DNA from: Verrucomicrobia bacterium S94
Lineage (GTDB): Bacteria; Verrucomicrobiota; Kiritimatiellia; Kiritimatiellales; Pontiellaceae
Assembly (NCBI GenBank): GCA_004299845.1
Contig: CP036201.1
Location: 1,860,001 to 1,924,000 of the forward strand
Length of the DNA stretch: 64,000 nucleotides
Direction of reading: 5' to 3'
Shown here: piece by piece, positions 9,335 through 18,205 of the stretch
How positions within the stretch are numbered: the stretch's first letter is position 1
Layout: the number at the start of each line of letters is the position of its first letter
Translations under genes and position numbers: made by a program
The notes under the pieces: generated by a model
Told to the model about the DNA's origin: nothing
What the model saw: the letters and a program-made list of their open reading frames with translations, nothing else
Database searches by the model: none

Positions 9335-11797
9335 TCATCTTATGGCCAGTTTCACCTGATCCGGCTGCAGCCCCTCCGATTCCGCGATTACCCGGACTTT
9401 TCCACTCTGTTTTCCGGCTTTTACAATCAGCAGACACATCCCGCTGAAGGCCTCTCGGTAATTCGCCTGAAACGGAGCGGTTGTTGAAGCATTTCCGTTT
9501 CCTACCGCGGCAATGGTTCCCGCACCCTCCACACTGAACTTCACAGTATTGTCCGCCAACGGACACAAGCTACCTTCCGCATCTTCAATGCGGACTGTCA
9601 CATAACAGAGATCAGAACCGTCTGCAGCCAATCTGGTTCGGTCCGGAATCAATCTGATTTTCGCCGGTGCTCCGGCCGTTCTGATTTCCTTATCGGCAAC
9701 TGCTTTTCCTCCGATATAACCCACCACCCGGATCGAACCGGGTTCATAGGGAACATCCCAGGAGAGGCGATACGGCGAATCAAAATAATCTTTTTCATAC
9801 CGGTTGAATTTCACCGGCAGACGCGTCAGATCTTTGCCTTTCACTTTCCGACCCTGCGACACTCCGTTTACGAACAGCTCAGCCTCTTCGCAATTCGTAT
9901 AGGCCATTACCGGAATCATTTCATGCCCGGACTCCTCCCAGTTCCAGTGCGGCAGCACATGCACCATCGGTTCCTGCGTCCACTGACTCTGATAGAGATA
10001 AAACCGGTCTTTCGGAAAACCGCAGAGATCCACCGCCCCGAAATAGGAGCTCCGGCACGGCCAGTCATCATTCCAATACCCATTCGTACTGTTATCCCGG
10101 CCGCCATACGGAGTCGGCTCTCCCAGATAATCAAACCCCGTCCAGACATATTCCCCGTAAACTTCCGGATTCAGCTTCAACTGGTGGAATTCCACATCCG
10201 GCGGATACGCCCACGGCGGGCCGATAATGTCGTAACTGGTAACCTGTTTTGATTCATGCGTCTTATATTTTTCAATCGGAAGATGATAGACGCCTCGACT
10301 GCTCGTACACGAAGACGTTTCAGAACCAACCACGGGATTATTCGGCAGATATTCATTTACCGGATCACCGTAAGCCAGCGGTTTATAATTCATTCCGGCA
10401 ATATCAACCTGCGCCGCCATACCGGTTTCATAAGGTCCCGGCCACCAGTTGAATCCACAGGTCGTCGGCCGCGTGGTATCCATTTCCTTCACCCAGTCAT
10501 TCAGCTTTTTCGCCATTTCCGGGCCGATTTTCGCATCGCGCTGTTCCAGTATTTCATTACCGATGCTCCACATGAAAACCGAAGGATGATTCCGGTCCCG
10601 CCTGATCATATCCTTCAGATCCCGCTCACCCCATTCCGCAAAAAACGTATTATAGCCATTGGGTACCTTTGCAATTTCCCAGACATCGAACGCCTCGTCC
10701 TGAACCAGAATGCCCATCTCATCGCAAAGGTCCAGCAGTTCGTTCGATGGCGGATTATGGCTGGTACGGATCGAATTCACCCCCATCTTCTTCATGATCT
10801 GAAGCTTCCGCTCATCCGCACGCCGATTCACGATCGCACCCAGCGGGCCGTTATCATGATGCAGACAGACGCCCTGAATCCGCACCGGGCGACCGTTCAG
10901 CCTGAATTCCTTTTTGGTGAATTCCAGCGTCCGGAAACCAAAACGGTTTTCAACCCGATCAATCTCTTCACCCGCTTTTCTGACCGTGGTCACCAGTGTA
11001 TACAGATTCGGCGTATCAAGATCCCAGCGCTTCGGCTTTTCCACCGTCATCGTCTGAAAACCGGTTACTGTTCCCGGAAGTTCAAGCTGCGCCACCGTTT
11101 TACCGGAGGGACTGACCACCTCATGCATTACCGAAAGCGTCTGATCTTCCGGCACATCGCCGGCGAGTTCCGTGCGAACCGCGACTTTTCCAATGCGATC
11201 GCTGATCTCCGGCGTTTCAATCGTTACACCCCATTGCTTCACATGAACGGGATTACGATAATCCAGCCACACATTGCGGTAAATACCGGCACCGGGATAC
11301 CAGCGTGTAGACAAATCTTCAGGTTGCAGACGAACCGCGATCACATTCGCAGCACCAAACTTCAGAAATTTTGAAATGTCGTATTGAAACTCAATGTATC
11401 CATACGGACGGTTACCGACAAAATGTCCATTCACCCACACATGTGCATTATACATCGCCCCATCAAAGGTAATCAGGACCTTCTTATCCGCAGCGGACGC
11501 CGGCACATTAAATGTTTTCCGGTACCAGCCTGTACCATGAAACGGCAAGCCGCCGGAGCGGGCATTATATTTTACGTCAAAAGGTCCTTCAATCGCCCAA
11601 TCGTGCGGCAAATCGAGACTGCGCCACCCCGAATCATCAAATGCCGCAGTTTCTGCCCCTTCAGCTTTGCCTTTATGAAATTTCCACCCCTCGTTGAAGG
11701 ACTCATGCATCTTAAAACCGGAAAGTTTACGCGAAGACATCGCCCCGACCGACGCCGTCATTGCCACAGTTGCACCCACAAAATACCGTCTGTTCAT
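9335..11797 (-). CDS. Glycoside hydrolase family 2 (beta-galactosidase/beta-glucuronidase-like) with Tat signal
   Basis: An 820-residue GH2 enzyme. A twin-arginine-like leader (NRRYFV plus hydrophobic stretch) starts the protein. A sugar-binding jelly-roll (about 25-210), an immunoglobulin-like domain, a TIM barrel (about 290-600) and C-terminal beta domains of the DUF4982/Big type follow. The acid/base Glu is in MWSIGNE and the probable nucleophile Glu in VVGSETSS. Start set at 11797 because GGAG (11804-11807) gives six bases of spacing; the ATG at 11803 would abut it. GH2 specificity (galactoside, glucuronide or other) cannot be read from sequence alone. It sits 40 bases from the Tat AKR. 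Confidence 0.88.
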   Translation of the reverse strand: MNRRYFVGATVAMTASVGAMSSRKLSGFKMHESFNEGWKFHKGKAEGAETAAFDDSGWRSLDLPHDWAIEGPFDVKYNARSGGLPFHGTGWYRKTFNVPASAADKKVLITFDGAMYNAHVWVNGHFVGNRPYGYIEFQYDISKFLKFGAANVIAVRLQPEDLSTRWYPGAGIYRNVWLDYRNPVHVKQWGVTIETPEISDRIGKVAVRTELAGDVPEDQTLSVMHEVVSPSGKTVAQLELPGTVTGFQTMTVEKPKRWDLDTPNLYTLVTTVRKAGEEIDRVENRFGFRTLEFTKKEFRLNGRPVRIQGVCLHHDNGPLGAIVNRRADERKLQIMKKMGVNSIRTSHNPPSNELLDLCDEMGILVQDEAFDVWEIAKVPNGYNTFFAEWGERDLKDMIRRDRNHPSVFMWSIGNEILEQRDAKIGPEMAKKLNDWVKEMDTTRPTTCGFNWWPGPYETGMAAQVDIAGMNYKPLAYGDPVNEYLPNNPVVGSETSSCTSSRGVYHLPIEKYKTHESKQVTSYDIIGPPWAYPPDVEFHQLKLNPEVYGEYVWTGFDYLGEPTPYGGRDNSTNGYWNDDWPCRSSYFGAVDLCGFPKDRFYLYQSQWTQEPMVHVLPHWNWEESGHEMIPVMAYTNCEEAELFVNGVSQGRKVKGKDLTRLPVKFNRYEKDYFDSPYRLSWDVPYEPGSIRVVGYIGGKAVADKEIRTAGAPAKIRLIPDRTRLAADGSDLCYVTVRIEDAEGSLCPLADNTVKFSVEGAGTIAAVGNGNASTTAPFQANYREAFSGMCLLIVKAGKQSGKVRVIAESEGLQPDQVKLAIR

Positions 11798-11879
11798 ACC
11801 CATCTCCTGCCATTAAAAACAGCGGTGATCGTCGCACAAACCGTCCACAGAGTAACGCGCAGATGACTAGATCTTTCGG

Positions 11880-13358
11880 TCAGAACTTCAGGCCGTCGAA
11901 GGCCGAAAGACATTCACACACCGCCGCTTTGAGCGGCTCCGCTCCACCCGCCACATCCGATTCGATATTAATCGGAATCTGCGGATCATGAAGGGATTTA
12001 CGCGCAAGAATCCAGCCGTCGGCCGTCGTGACATGCACACCTTCAAAGTTGTTCGGCGTCAGCGACCAGCCCTCCTGTTTTTCAACAAAAGCGCTAAAGG
12101 TGTCCAGCACCCTGTCGGCATAAGCCGAAAAATCATCCACCAGAATCTGTGGACGGAACTCAATAGCTTCAGCCGGTTCCGGCAGTTCGGCAATCAGTTC
12201 ATCCACGGTGCCCGCACCCGCCGCCTTGAGTCTGGCGATTTTGATCAGAATTTTGGCGATCTGATAGGCACCGTCGTCGAGAAAATAGTTTTCCTTCAGC
12301 GCCCCGTGACCCGAGGTTTCCAATGCCAGAAAACTCGGAGTCCCGGATGCATTCAGACGAACCGCCTCGTTAATCACATTTTTATAGCCGCGTTTGAAAC
12401 GATGATGCACCCCGCCCAGTTTTTCCTCTATCCACCATTTCAGACCGGTGGACGTCACGGAATCCGTCACAATCGTGGAACCCGGATGCTCTTCGAGCAC
12501 AATCGCCGCCATCAGCGCAATAAAACGGTTCCGGTTGATCGGTTTTCCGTTTTTGTCCACTGCACCGGCACGGTCCACATCGGTATCAAAAATGATGCCG
12601 AAGTCCGCTTCATTCTTTTTCACAGCGGAAATAATCGCTTCCATCGCAGTTGCATCTTCCGGATTCGGAATATGATTCGGAAACGATCCGTCAGGTTCCA
12701 GAAACTGACTGCCTTCAGTATCAGCCCCCAAAGGCTGAAGAACATGATCCACAAAATAACCGCCCGCGCCGTTACCGGCATCCACCACGATTTTCAATCC
12801 CTCCAGCGGTTTTTCAGCACCGGCCCCTTCCCGGATAATCTTCACCAGGTGCGCCGCATAATCCGCCATCAGATTGATTTTATGAACATGGGAATTTTCC
12901 AACGGCTTAAATGCTCCGGTCTCTGCCGCAATCGTGAGAATCTCTTTAATATCCTCTTTGCCGAGTCCGCCTTCACGGGTAAAAAATTTCAGCCCATTGC
13001 GGTTGAACGGAAGATGGCTGGCCGTCAGCATGATGGATCCGTCGTAGCCGTGATTTTCAAAAACCGTGGACATAAACATCGCCGGAGTCGATGAAAGGCC
13101 ACTGTCGAAACAGGCAACGCCCGCTTTTTCCAGGCCCTGGAAGACTCCGGTTTTAATCGCTTCCGCCGAAAGACGGGAATCATTGCCTACCGCAACCCTC
13201 AATTCGGTTTTATCCAGCTTCTTCTCCAGCCATTTTGCAAATGCAAAACCGATCGTCCGGGCGATCTCCGGCGTCAGATTCACCGGTTCGCCGTCAACGC
13301 CCTCAAGGGCAACTCCACGCACATCGCTGCCATTCTGCAATCTAAAATAGGTATCCAT
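11880..13358 (-). CDS. Phosphomannomutase/phosphoglucomutase (alpha-D-phosphohexomutase family)
   Basis: A 492-residue cytoplasmic phosphohexomutase interconverting hexose 1- and 6-phosphates. The phosphoserine loop reads TASHLPFNRNG (usual TASHNP), the metal loop DTDVDRAG (usual DGDxDR), and the sugar-binding loop ETSGHGALKE. The His next to the phosphoserine and the three metal-loop Asp residues are kept; N-to-L and G-to-T changes are lineage variants seen in longer mutases. A GGGGA ribosome site lies upstream. It could supply mannose 1-phosphate for the gmd/fcl pathway or channel sugars from catabolism; which one is not shown by sequence. Confidence 0.87.
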   Translation of the reverse strand: MDTYFRLQNGSDVRGVALEGVDGEPVNLTPEIARTIGFAFAKWLEKKLDKTELRVAVGNDSRLSAEAIKTGVFQGLEKAGVACFDSGLSSTPAMFMSTVFENHGYDGSIMLTASHLPFNRNGLKFFTREGGLGKEDIKEILTIAAETGAFKPLENSHVHKINLMADYAAHLVKIIREGAGAEKPLEGLKIVVDAGNGAGGYFVDHVLQPLGADTEGSQFLEPDGSFPNHIPNPEDATAMEAIISAVKKNEADFGIIFDTDVDRAGAVDKNGKPINRNRFIALMAAIVLEEHPGSTIVTDSVTSTGLKWWIEEKLGGVHHRFKRGYKNVINEAVRLNASGTPSFLALETSGHGALKENYFLDDGAYQIAKILIKIARLKAAGAGTVDELIAELPEPAEAIEFRPQILVDDFSAYADRVLDTFSAFVEKQEGWSLTPNNFEGVHVTTADGWILARKSLHDPQIPINIESDVAGGAEPLKAAVCECLSAFDGLKF

Positions 13359-13447
13359 CTTTCATCCCCGATTAAACAATCAAAAGGTTACAACGCTAAA
13401 GAGCCGTTCTCCTTAAACGATGCAACCTTTCAATCCGAACATCTGCT

Positions 13448-15430
13448 TCAGCCCAACAGAGCTTTGGCTTTCTCGTAGACATTTTCAGCGGTAAAACCAA
13501 ACGCTTTCTGGAGCACCTTAAACGGTCCCGATGCACCGAAGTCATCTTTGGTTATCTTAACCCCACTCATGCCAACATAGCGTTCCCAGCCGAATGAAGT
13601 TCCCGCCTCAACCACAATACGTTTGCTGCAGGCTTCCGGAATAACAGTTTTTTTATACTCGGCGTCCTGCTGTTCAAACAGCTCCCAGGAAGGCATATTC
13701 ACGACACGAACATGGACTCCTTCTCCGCCCAGTTTTTCAGCTGCTTCCAACGTAATCTCCACCTCGGACCCGGTGGCAATCATCAGCAGATCCGGTTCAC
13801 CATCCCCGTTCTGCCAGAGCGTGTAGGCCCCCTTCTTCAGGTTATCGGCCGCCGGATATTCATCGCGATCAATCACCGGCAGGTTCTGGCGCGTCAGCAG
13901 CAGCGCGGTCGGGCCCGACTTATTCTCCAGCGCCGCCACCCAGGCCGCCGCCGTTTCAGTCGGATCCGCCGGACGGATTACGGTCATATTCGGAATCATG
14001 CGCAGACTCGCACAGGTTTCAATCGGCTGATGTGTCGGTCCGTCTTCACCCACACAGAAACTGTCATGCGTAAAGACATAAATCACCGGCAGCCCCATCA
14101 GTGCCGCCAGTCGAGCCGCCGGGCGCACATAATCGGCAAACACCAGAAACGTTCCGCCGAAAATACGGAAACCGCCGTGCAGCTGCACCCCGTTCATAAT
14201 GGCGCCCATCGCCAGTTCACGAACACCGAAGTGGAAGTTACGCCCTTCAAACGCATTTTTTCCGATATCGCCCATATCAGCCATATACGTATTGTTCGAA
14301 GGTGCAAGGTCGGCCGAACCGCCCACCAGAAACGGCAGTTTCTCTGCGATCGCATTGATCGTTTTTCCGGAAGCGGAACGAGTCGCCAGCGAAGTGCCTT
14401 TTTCAAACTCCGGCAGCACATCCTGCAGATCAGGCAGTTCACCTTTCTGCCCGATATCCCACTCCAATGCCTTTTCCGGATTCTGTTGAGCAAACAACGC
14501 AAAAGAAGCATTCCAGAGTGCTTCCGTTTCCGCATTTTTCTGCGCGACCGCTTTAAACCCTTCATACACCTCGGCCGGCACGTAGAATTTATCTTCCGGC
14601 ATGCCGAGGTTTTTCTTCGTGAGCAGAATCTCCTCGTCCCCCAGCGGAGCGCCATGGCATTCATGACCGCCCTCTTTATTCGGGGAACCGAATCCGATTT
14701 TGGTATTGCAGATAATTACGGACGGTTTTTCCGTTTCCGCCTGCGCGGCCTCGATGGCGGCGGAAATTTCCTCATGATTATGACCGTCGACCTCCAGCAC
14801 CTGCCAGTTATAGGCCTCCATGCGTTTGGTCACATCATCCGTATACGTGATATGCGTATCGCCCTCAATCGAAATGAAATTCTGATCGTAAAAAACGATC
14901 AGCTTTCCAAGCCCGTGATTACCGGCCAGCGAAAACGCCTCATGCGATACGCCCTCTTCGAACTCACCTTCGGATGCAATAACATAGGTATAGTGATCAA
15001 CAATCGTGCGGTTATCGGTATTAAAACGGGCTTCAAGCATTTTTTCCGCAATCGCCATACCCACCCCGTTGGTCACGCCCTGTCCCAGCGGACCCGTGGT
15101 GGTTTCCACCCCGACCGTATGACCGTACTCCGGGTGACCGGCCGTTTTGGAACCGAACTGACGGAAATTCTTCAGCTCTTCAATCGGCAGGTCATAACCG
15201 GCCAGATGCAGGAGCGAATAATGGAGCATCGAACCATGTCCGGCGGAGAGGATAAACCGGTCGCGGTCCGGCCACTGCGGATTCACCGGATTGTGCTTCA
15301 GATACTTTGCCCAGAGAACCGCCGCCACATCGGCCATTCCCATCGGCATCCCCGGATGTCCGGATTTGGCGGCCTGAACACCGTCCATCGCCAATCCACG
15401 AATCGTATTTGCTACAAGTTTTAGATCCAT
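13448..15430 (-). CDS. tkt: Transketolase
   Basis: A full-length 660-residue thiamine-diphosphate enzyme of the pentose phosphate pathway that moves two-carbon units between sugar phosphates. It shows the substrate and cofactor signature SGHPGMPMGMADV near the N-terminus, TGPLGQGVTNGVGMA, the ThDP motif region with GDTHITYTDD, the pyrimidine-domain block FGVRELAMGA with its catalytic Glu, and HDSFCVGEDGPTHQPIE. A GGAAAG ribosome site precedes the ATG. It is separated from the upstream fucose-type operon by a terminator, so it is a separate transcription unit in the same direction. Confidence 0.96.
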   Translation of the reverse strand: MDLKLVANTIRGLAMDGVQAAKSGHPGMPMGMADVAAVLWAKYLKHNPVNPQWPDRDRFILSAGHGSMLHYSLLHLAGYDLPIEELKNFRQFGSKTAGHPEYGHTVGVETTTGPLGQGVTNGVGMAIAEKMLEARFNTDNRTIVDHYTYVIASEGEFEEGVSHEAFSLAGNHGLGKLIVFYDQNFISIEGDTHITYTDDVTKRMEAYNWQVLEVDGHNHEEISAAIEAAQAETEKPSVIICNTKIGFGSPNKEGGHECHGAPLGDEEILLTKKNLGMPEDKFYVPAEVYEGFKAVAQKNAETEALWNASFALFAQQNPEKALEWDIGQKGELPDLQDVLPEFEKGTSLATRSASGKTINAIAEKLPFLVGGSADLAPSNNTYMADMGDIGKNAFEGRNFHFGVRELAMGAIMNGVQLHGGFRIFGGTFLVFADYVRPAARLAALMGLPVIYVFTHDSFCVGEDGPTHQPIETCASLRMIPNMTVIRPADPTETAAAWVAALENKSGPTALLLTRQNLPVIDRDEYPAADNLKKGAYTLWQNGDGEPDLLMIATGSEVEITLEAAEKLGGEGVHVRVVNMPSWELFEQQDAEYKKTVIPEACSKRIVVEAGTSFGWERYVGMSGVKITKDDFGASGPFKVLQKAFGFTAENVYEKAKALLG

Positions 15431-15736
15431 TCTTCTTTCCTTTTTTTGACTAAAATAAATAGGAATACTAGTGCGGCTATCGGCCCGCTAACAGCCTGAA
15501 TTACGCAATATATTCCGGATTATCCACCATAAATACTACCAACAGCCCCTATCAGCCCGCTTCAAACCGACAGGAGGGCGCAGAATCACATAAACGCCTT
15601 CATTCCGCCACAAACTTATTCCCAAAAATAAGGACGATAATCCAAGGCCCGCCATGAGAGCGGAAACACGGCATTATTAACATAAAAAGCCGATCCCCGA
15701 AGGAACCGGCTGTTGCAGAAGATCCTGAGTACGGAA
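15431..15736. other. Intergenic region before tkt
   Basis: About 300 bases with no gene I can support. The side next to 15736 carries the terminator of the sugar operon. The A+T-rich stretch next to tkt (15440-15470) is the likely promoter area of tkt on the minus strand, but no clear -35/-10 pair is asserted. Confidence 0.5.
15684..15711 (-). terminator. Rho-independent terminator of the sugar operon
   Basis: On the minus strand a ten-pair stem (AGCCG+GTTCC against GGGAT+CGGCT, with G-U pairs) closed by a UUCG tetraloop is followed by a run of T. It lies 25 bases past the stop of the GatZ/KbaZ gene and defines the 3' end of the seven-gene operon. Confidence 0.85.
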
Positions 15737-17050
15737 CTATTTTGCCATCTTGCAGGCACGCGCATAAATGCCGATAACGTCCTGCGTACGGTTGATAATG
15801 ATCTGCTCCACATCGTTTTCAATGAGGCCTTCCGACACCGCATAATACTGGTTCGGCATGTACTGACTCAGCAGCGACAGCGAAATCGGATTTTCCTTCA
15901 GATTAGAGATCAGTTTTGCAACCGCCGCCTGAATTTTTTCATTCGGCCAATAATAACGCGAACGGTCGGAGAAGCTGTATTTACGCTTATACGCCTGCTC
16001 TACGGCATCACCCGGATAATATTTCTTCCAGTATTTCGGCTCTTCCACCATGACGGAGTCAATCACTTCACGCAGTTTCGAGGTTTCAATCCCGCGCGGT
16101 GCAAGCATTTCCTCTTCGATCATCGCCAGTGCAAAAAGTGCTTCACGGTAACCGAACGTCAGCCACGGACCGACTTTCAGAATGCAGAAATGGTCCTCCA
16201 CCAGTTTCGTCAGACCGCTTTCAGACTGATAGTCGGTGGAGTGCGCTTCATAGACAAAACGCTCCTGCTTCATGATCTCTTCGCTCAAACCTTTGGCCGC
16301 TTCGCGGTCATAATGGAAAACCTGATCATCTCCGAATTCCACCCCCGGCTGAACCACAACGCCATAAACCCGGTTCCAGGCTTCGGAAAGCCCTTCAGCC
16401 TCAAATGCGGCTTTAGTGACTTCGATGGTTTTGATCGCATCCGCCGGTGTAGTCGGTATAACCGTCTCTTCCTCCTCCTGGGCACCGCCCGGAATCGGGA
16501 CCTCAGTACCGATAATGTAAACCGGAGCCGGCTGATCCGCGCGGAATTCCTTATGGGTCTCCTCCGCAACTTTAGCCATGGCCGCCGCACGGGAGGCCAC
16601 AATCTCATCCGCCAGCGGCTGATGCCGGTCGCCCTCGTCGTCCGCGCAGAACATCGATGCATCGAGATGGATTTTCTGATATCCGGCCTTCACATATTCC
16701 TTAATCAGGGTAAGAGCCTTTTCCATGGCCGGTTCGGCATTTTCATTCTGCCACGCATTCGGCCCCAGATGGTCGCCGCCCAGCAGGATATTGTCTTTAT
16801 TAAACCCGACCTTGTCAGCAATACCGTGCACATAAGCCACAAAATCCGCCGGTTTCATACCGGTGTATCCGCCAAACTGATCCACCTGATTTGATGTGGA
16901 TTCGATCAGCAGGATGGATTCATCTTTTTTAGCCTGAAGCATGGAAGCCTCCAGCACGGTCGCCTGGGCGGAACAGACCGAATAGATTCCGGTTCCTTTT
17001 CCGGCCCGGTTATCAGCCAGAATCTGCACATATTTTTCTACAGCGTTCAT
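15737..17050 (-). CDS. GatZ/KbaZ-family protein (tagatose-bisphosphate aldolase subunit-like or ketose-6-phosphate epimerase)
   Basis: A 437-residue protein of the D-tagatose-bisphosphate aldolase class II accessory-subunit family (PF08013). Visible family blocks are GIYSVCSAQATVLEA, STSNQVDQFGGYTGM, GGDHLGPNAWQ, HLDASMFCADD and EAHSTDYQ. Start set at 17050: AAAGGAG lies seven bases upstream; a longer in-frame start at 17074 has none. In enterobacteria the subunit works with catalytic GatY/KbaY, but none is present here. Some stand-alone relatives act as tagatose-6-phosphate 4-epimerases, from my memory of work on Agrobacterium. It is last in the fucose-type operon, so an aldol or epimerase step on the kinase product is the likely role (inference). 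Confidence 0.85.
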   Translation of the reverse strand: MNAVEKYVQILADNRAGKGTGIYSVCSAQATVLEASMLQAKKDESILLIESTSNQVDQFGGYTGMKPADFVAYVHGIADKVGFNKDNILLGGDHLGPNAWQNENAEPAMEKALTLIKEYVKAGYQKIHLDASMFCADDEGDRHQPLADEIVASRAAAMAKVAEETHKEFRADQPAPVYIIGTEVPIPGGAQEEEETVIPTTPADAIKTIEVTKAAFEAEGLSEAWNRVYGVVVQPGVEFGDDQVFHYDREAAKGLSEEIMKQERFVYEAHSTDYQSESGLTKLVEDHFCILKVGPWLTFGYREALFALAMIEEEMLAPRGIETSKLREVIDSVMVEEPKYWKKYYPGDAVEQAYKRKYSFSDRSRYYWPNEKIQAAVAKLISNLKENPISLSLLSQYMPNQYYAVSEGLIENDVEQIIINRTQDVIGIYARACKMAK

Positions 17051-17067
17051 TTTTAACTCCTTTGGAG

Positions 17068-17102
17068 ATTTCAAATTTCAGATTTCAGATTTCAGATTTC
17101 AA
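17068..17102. repeat. Five-unit 7-bp tandem repeat
   Basis: Five consecutive heptamers, ATTTCAA, three ATTTCAG, then ATTTCAA, just upstream of the ribosome site of the GatZ-like gene. Such a tract can vary in length by slippage. Whether it affects expression is unknown. Confidence 0.85.
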
Positions 17103-17131
17103 ATCCTCTAATTCAGAACAGTTGTTCTGCA

Positions 17132-18166
17132 TTAGAAGTTGATCATCACTTTCGCCCACAGCTCTTCATTCTTATAAATGACATCGTAGGCATCCTGAAT
17201 CTGCTCAATCGGGAAGGTATGGGTTTTCAGCGGATCAACATTAATCAGCCCGGCTTCCATCATCCATACGGCAGTGGTCCATTCTGCACCGGGGAACGGC
17301 GCAGAATAATTCATCCACGAACCGATAACCTCCAGCTCCTGACGGCTGATCCGTTCAAACTCAGGTCCTGTAAAAGTGATCGGCGCATGGGACGTACCGA
17401 CCAAAAGGATCTTTCCGCGGCCTTTTGCCACATTGATGGCAGAGATCTTGGCCGGAGCCGCACCGGAGGATTCGAACACCACGTGCGCACCGTCTTCCAG
17501 TTCGCGTTCACAAACCTCTTCCAGCGGCTCCTTCATCGGATTGCAGACAATCGTCGCCCCCATTGCACGCGCCATTTCCAGTTTGCCGTCGGAAATATCC
17601 GAAGCAACGATTTCACGGCAGCCCATGGCCTTGAAAATCTGAATGGCCAGCAGGCCGATGGTTCCGGCACCGGTGACCACCACATCTTTACCGAGCAGAT
17701 TTTCCAGCCGCAGAATCGGATGCAGACAGACCGTAATCGGCTCAATAAATGCAGCCTGATCATACGACAGATCCCCGATGGCAACGAGGTTCCGGGCAGG
17801 TACCCGGAGAAATTCACCAAAGGCTCCCTGCACGCGCGATCCGATGAAACTGTAGCTTTTACAGAGCGAATAGTTGCCCTGAGCACATTTATCGCATTTC
17901 ATACACGGCATCAGCGGCGCAGCCGAAGCCCGGTCGCCCACGTTCCAGCCTTCGACCCCTTCACCGACCGCAACAATTTCACCGGCAAATTCATGGCCCA
18001 GAACAATTTTATCCCATTTCGGATTATCTTCCTGAATACGGACAATGTCCGACCCGCAGATTCCACAGGATTTAACCGCAATCAGAACTTCGTTCGCCTG
18101 CGGCTCGGGTTTTTCCATTTCAATTACGTCGACTTTTTTAATGCCGTTACGCAGTGCAGCTTTCAT
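17132..18166 (-). CDS. Zinc-dependent medium-chain alcohol (polyol) dehydrogenase
   Basis: A 344-residue MDR-family dehydrogenase of the sorbitol/galactitol-1-phosphate dehydrogenase type. The catalytic zinc ligands are Cys in SCGICGSD, His-Glu in GHEFAG and Glu in FIEPI. The structural zinc lobe has four cysteines (CMKCDKCAQGNYSLC). The NAD(P)-binding Rossmann motif is GAGTIGLL at about residue 165. The start at 18166 follows GGAG by ten bases; an in-frame start at 18196 would add ten residues with no support. In the operon it sits between a kinase and a GatZ-like protein, which fits oxidation of an alditol to a ketose (inference). Confidence 0.87.
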   Translation of the reverse strand: MKAALRNGIKKVDVIEMEKPEPQANEVLIAVKSCGICGSDIVRIQEDNPKWDKIVLGHEFAGEIVAVGEGVEGWNVGDRASAAPLMPCMKCDKCAQGNYSLCKSYSFIGSRVQGAFGEFLRVPARNLVAIGDLSYDQAAFIEPITVCLHPILRLENLLGKDVVVTGAGTIGLLAIQIFKAMGCREIVASDISDGKLEMARAMGATIVCNPMKEPLEEVCERELEDGAHVVFESSGAAPAKISAINVAKGRGKILLVGTSHAPITFTGPEFERISRQELEVIGSWMNYSAPFPGAEWTTAVWMMEAGLINVDPLKTHTFPIEQIQDAYDVIYKNEELWAKVMINF

Positions 18167-18205
18167 TGTATTATTTCTCCAGGGGTTGATTTCCACTTAT
18201 CTAAA

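Noticed and set aside
10256-11374. 372-codon open frame antisense to the GH2 gene
   Set aside because: Shadow of the GH2 coding frame with Arg/His/Ile bias and no recognisable motif.
13712-15424. 570-codon open frame antisense to transketolase
   Set aside because: It mirrors the tkt gene, is rich in Arg, His and Ile, shows no domain or ribosome site, and tkt is complete on the other strand.
17068-17102. Possible CRISPR-like repeats
   Set aside because: Only 7-bp units without spacers; no cas genes anywhere in the window.
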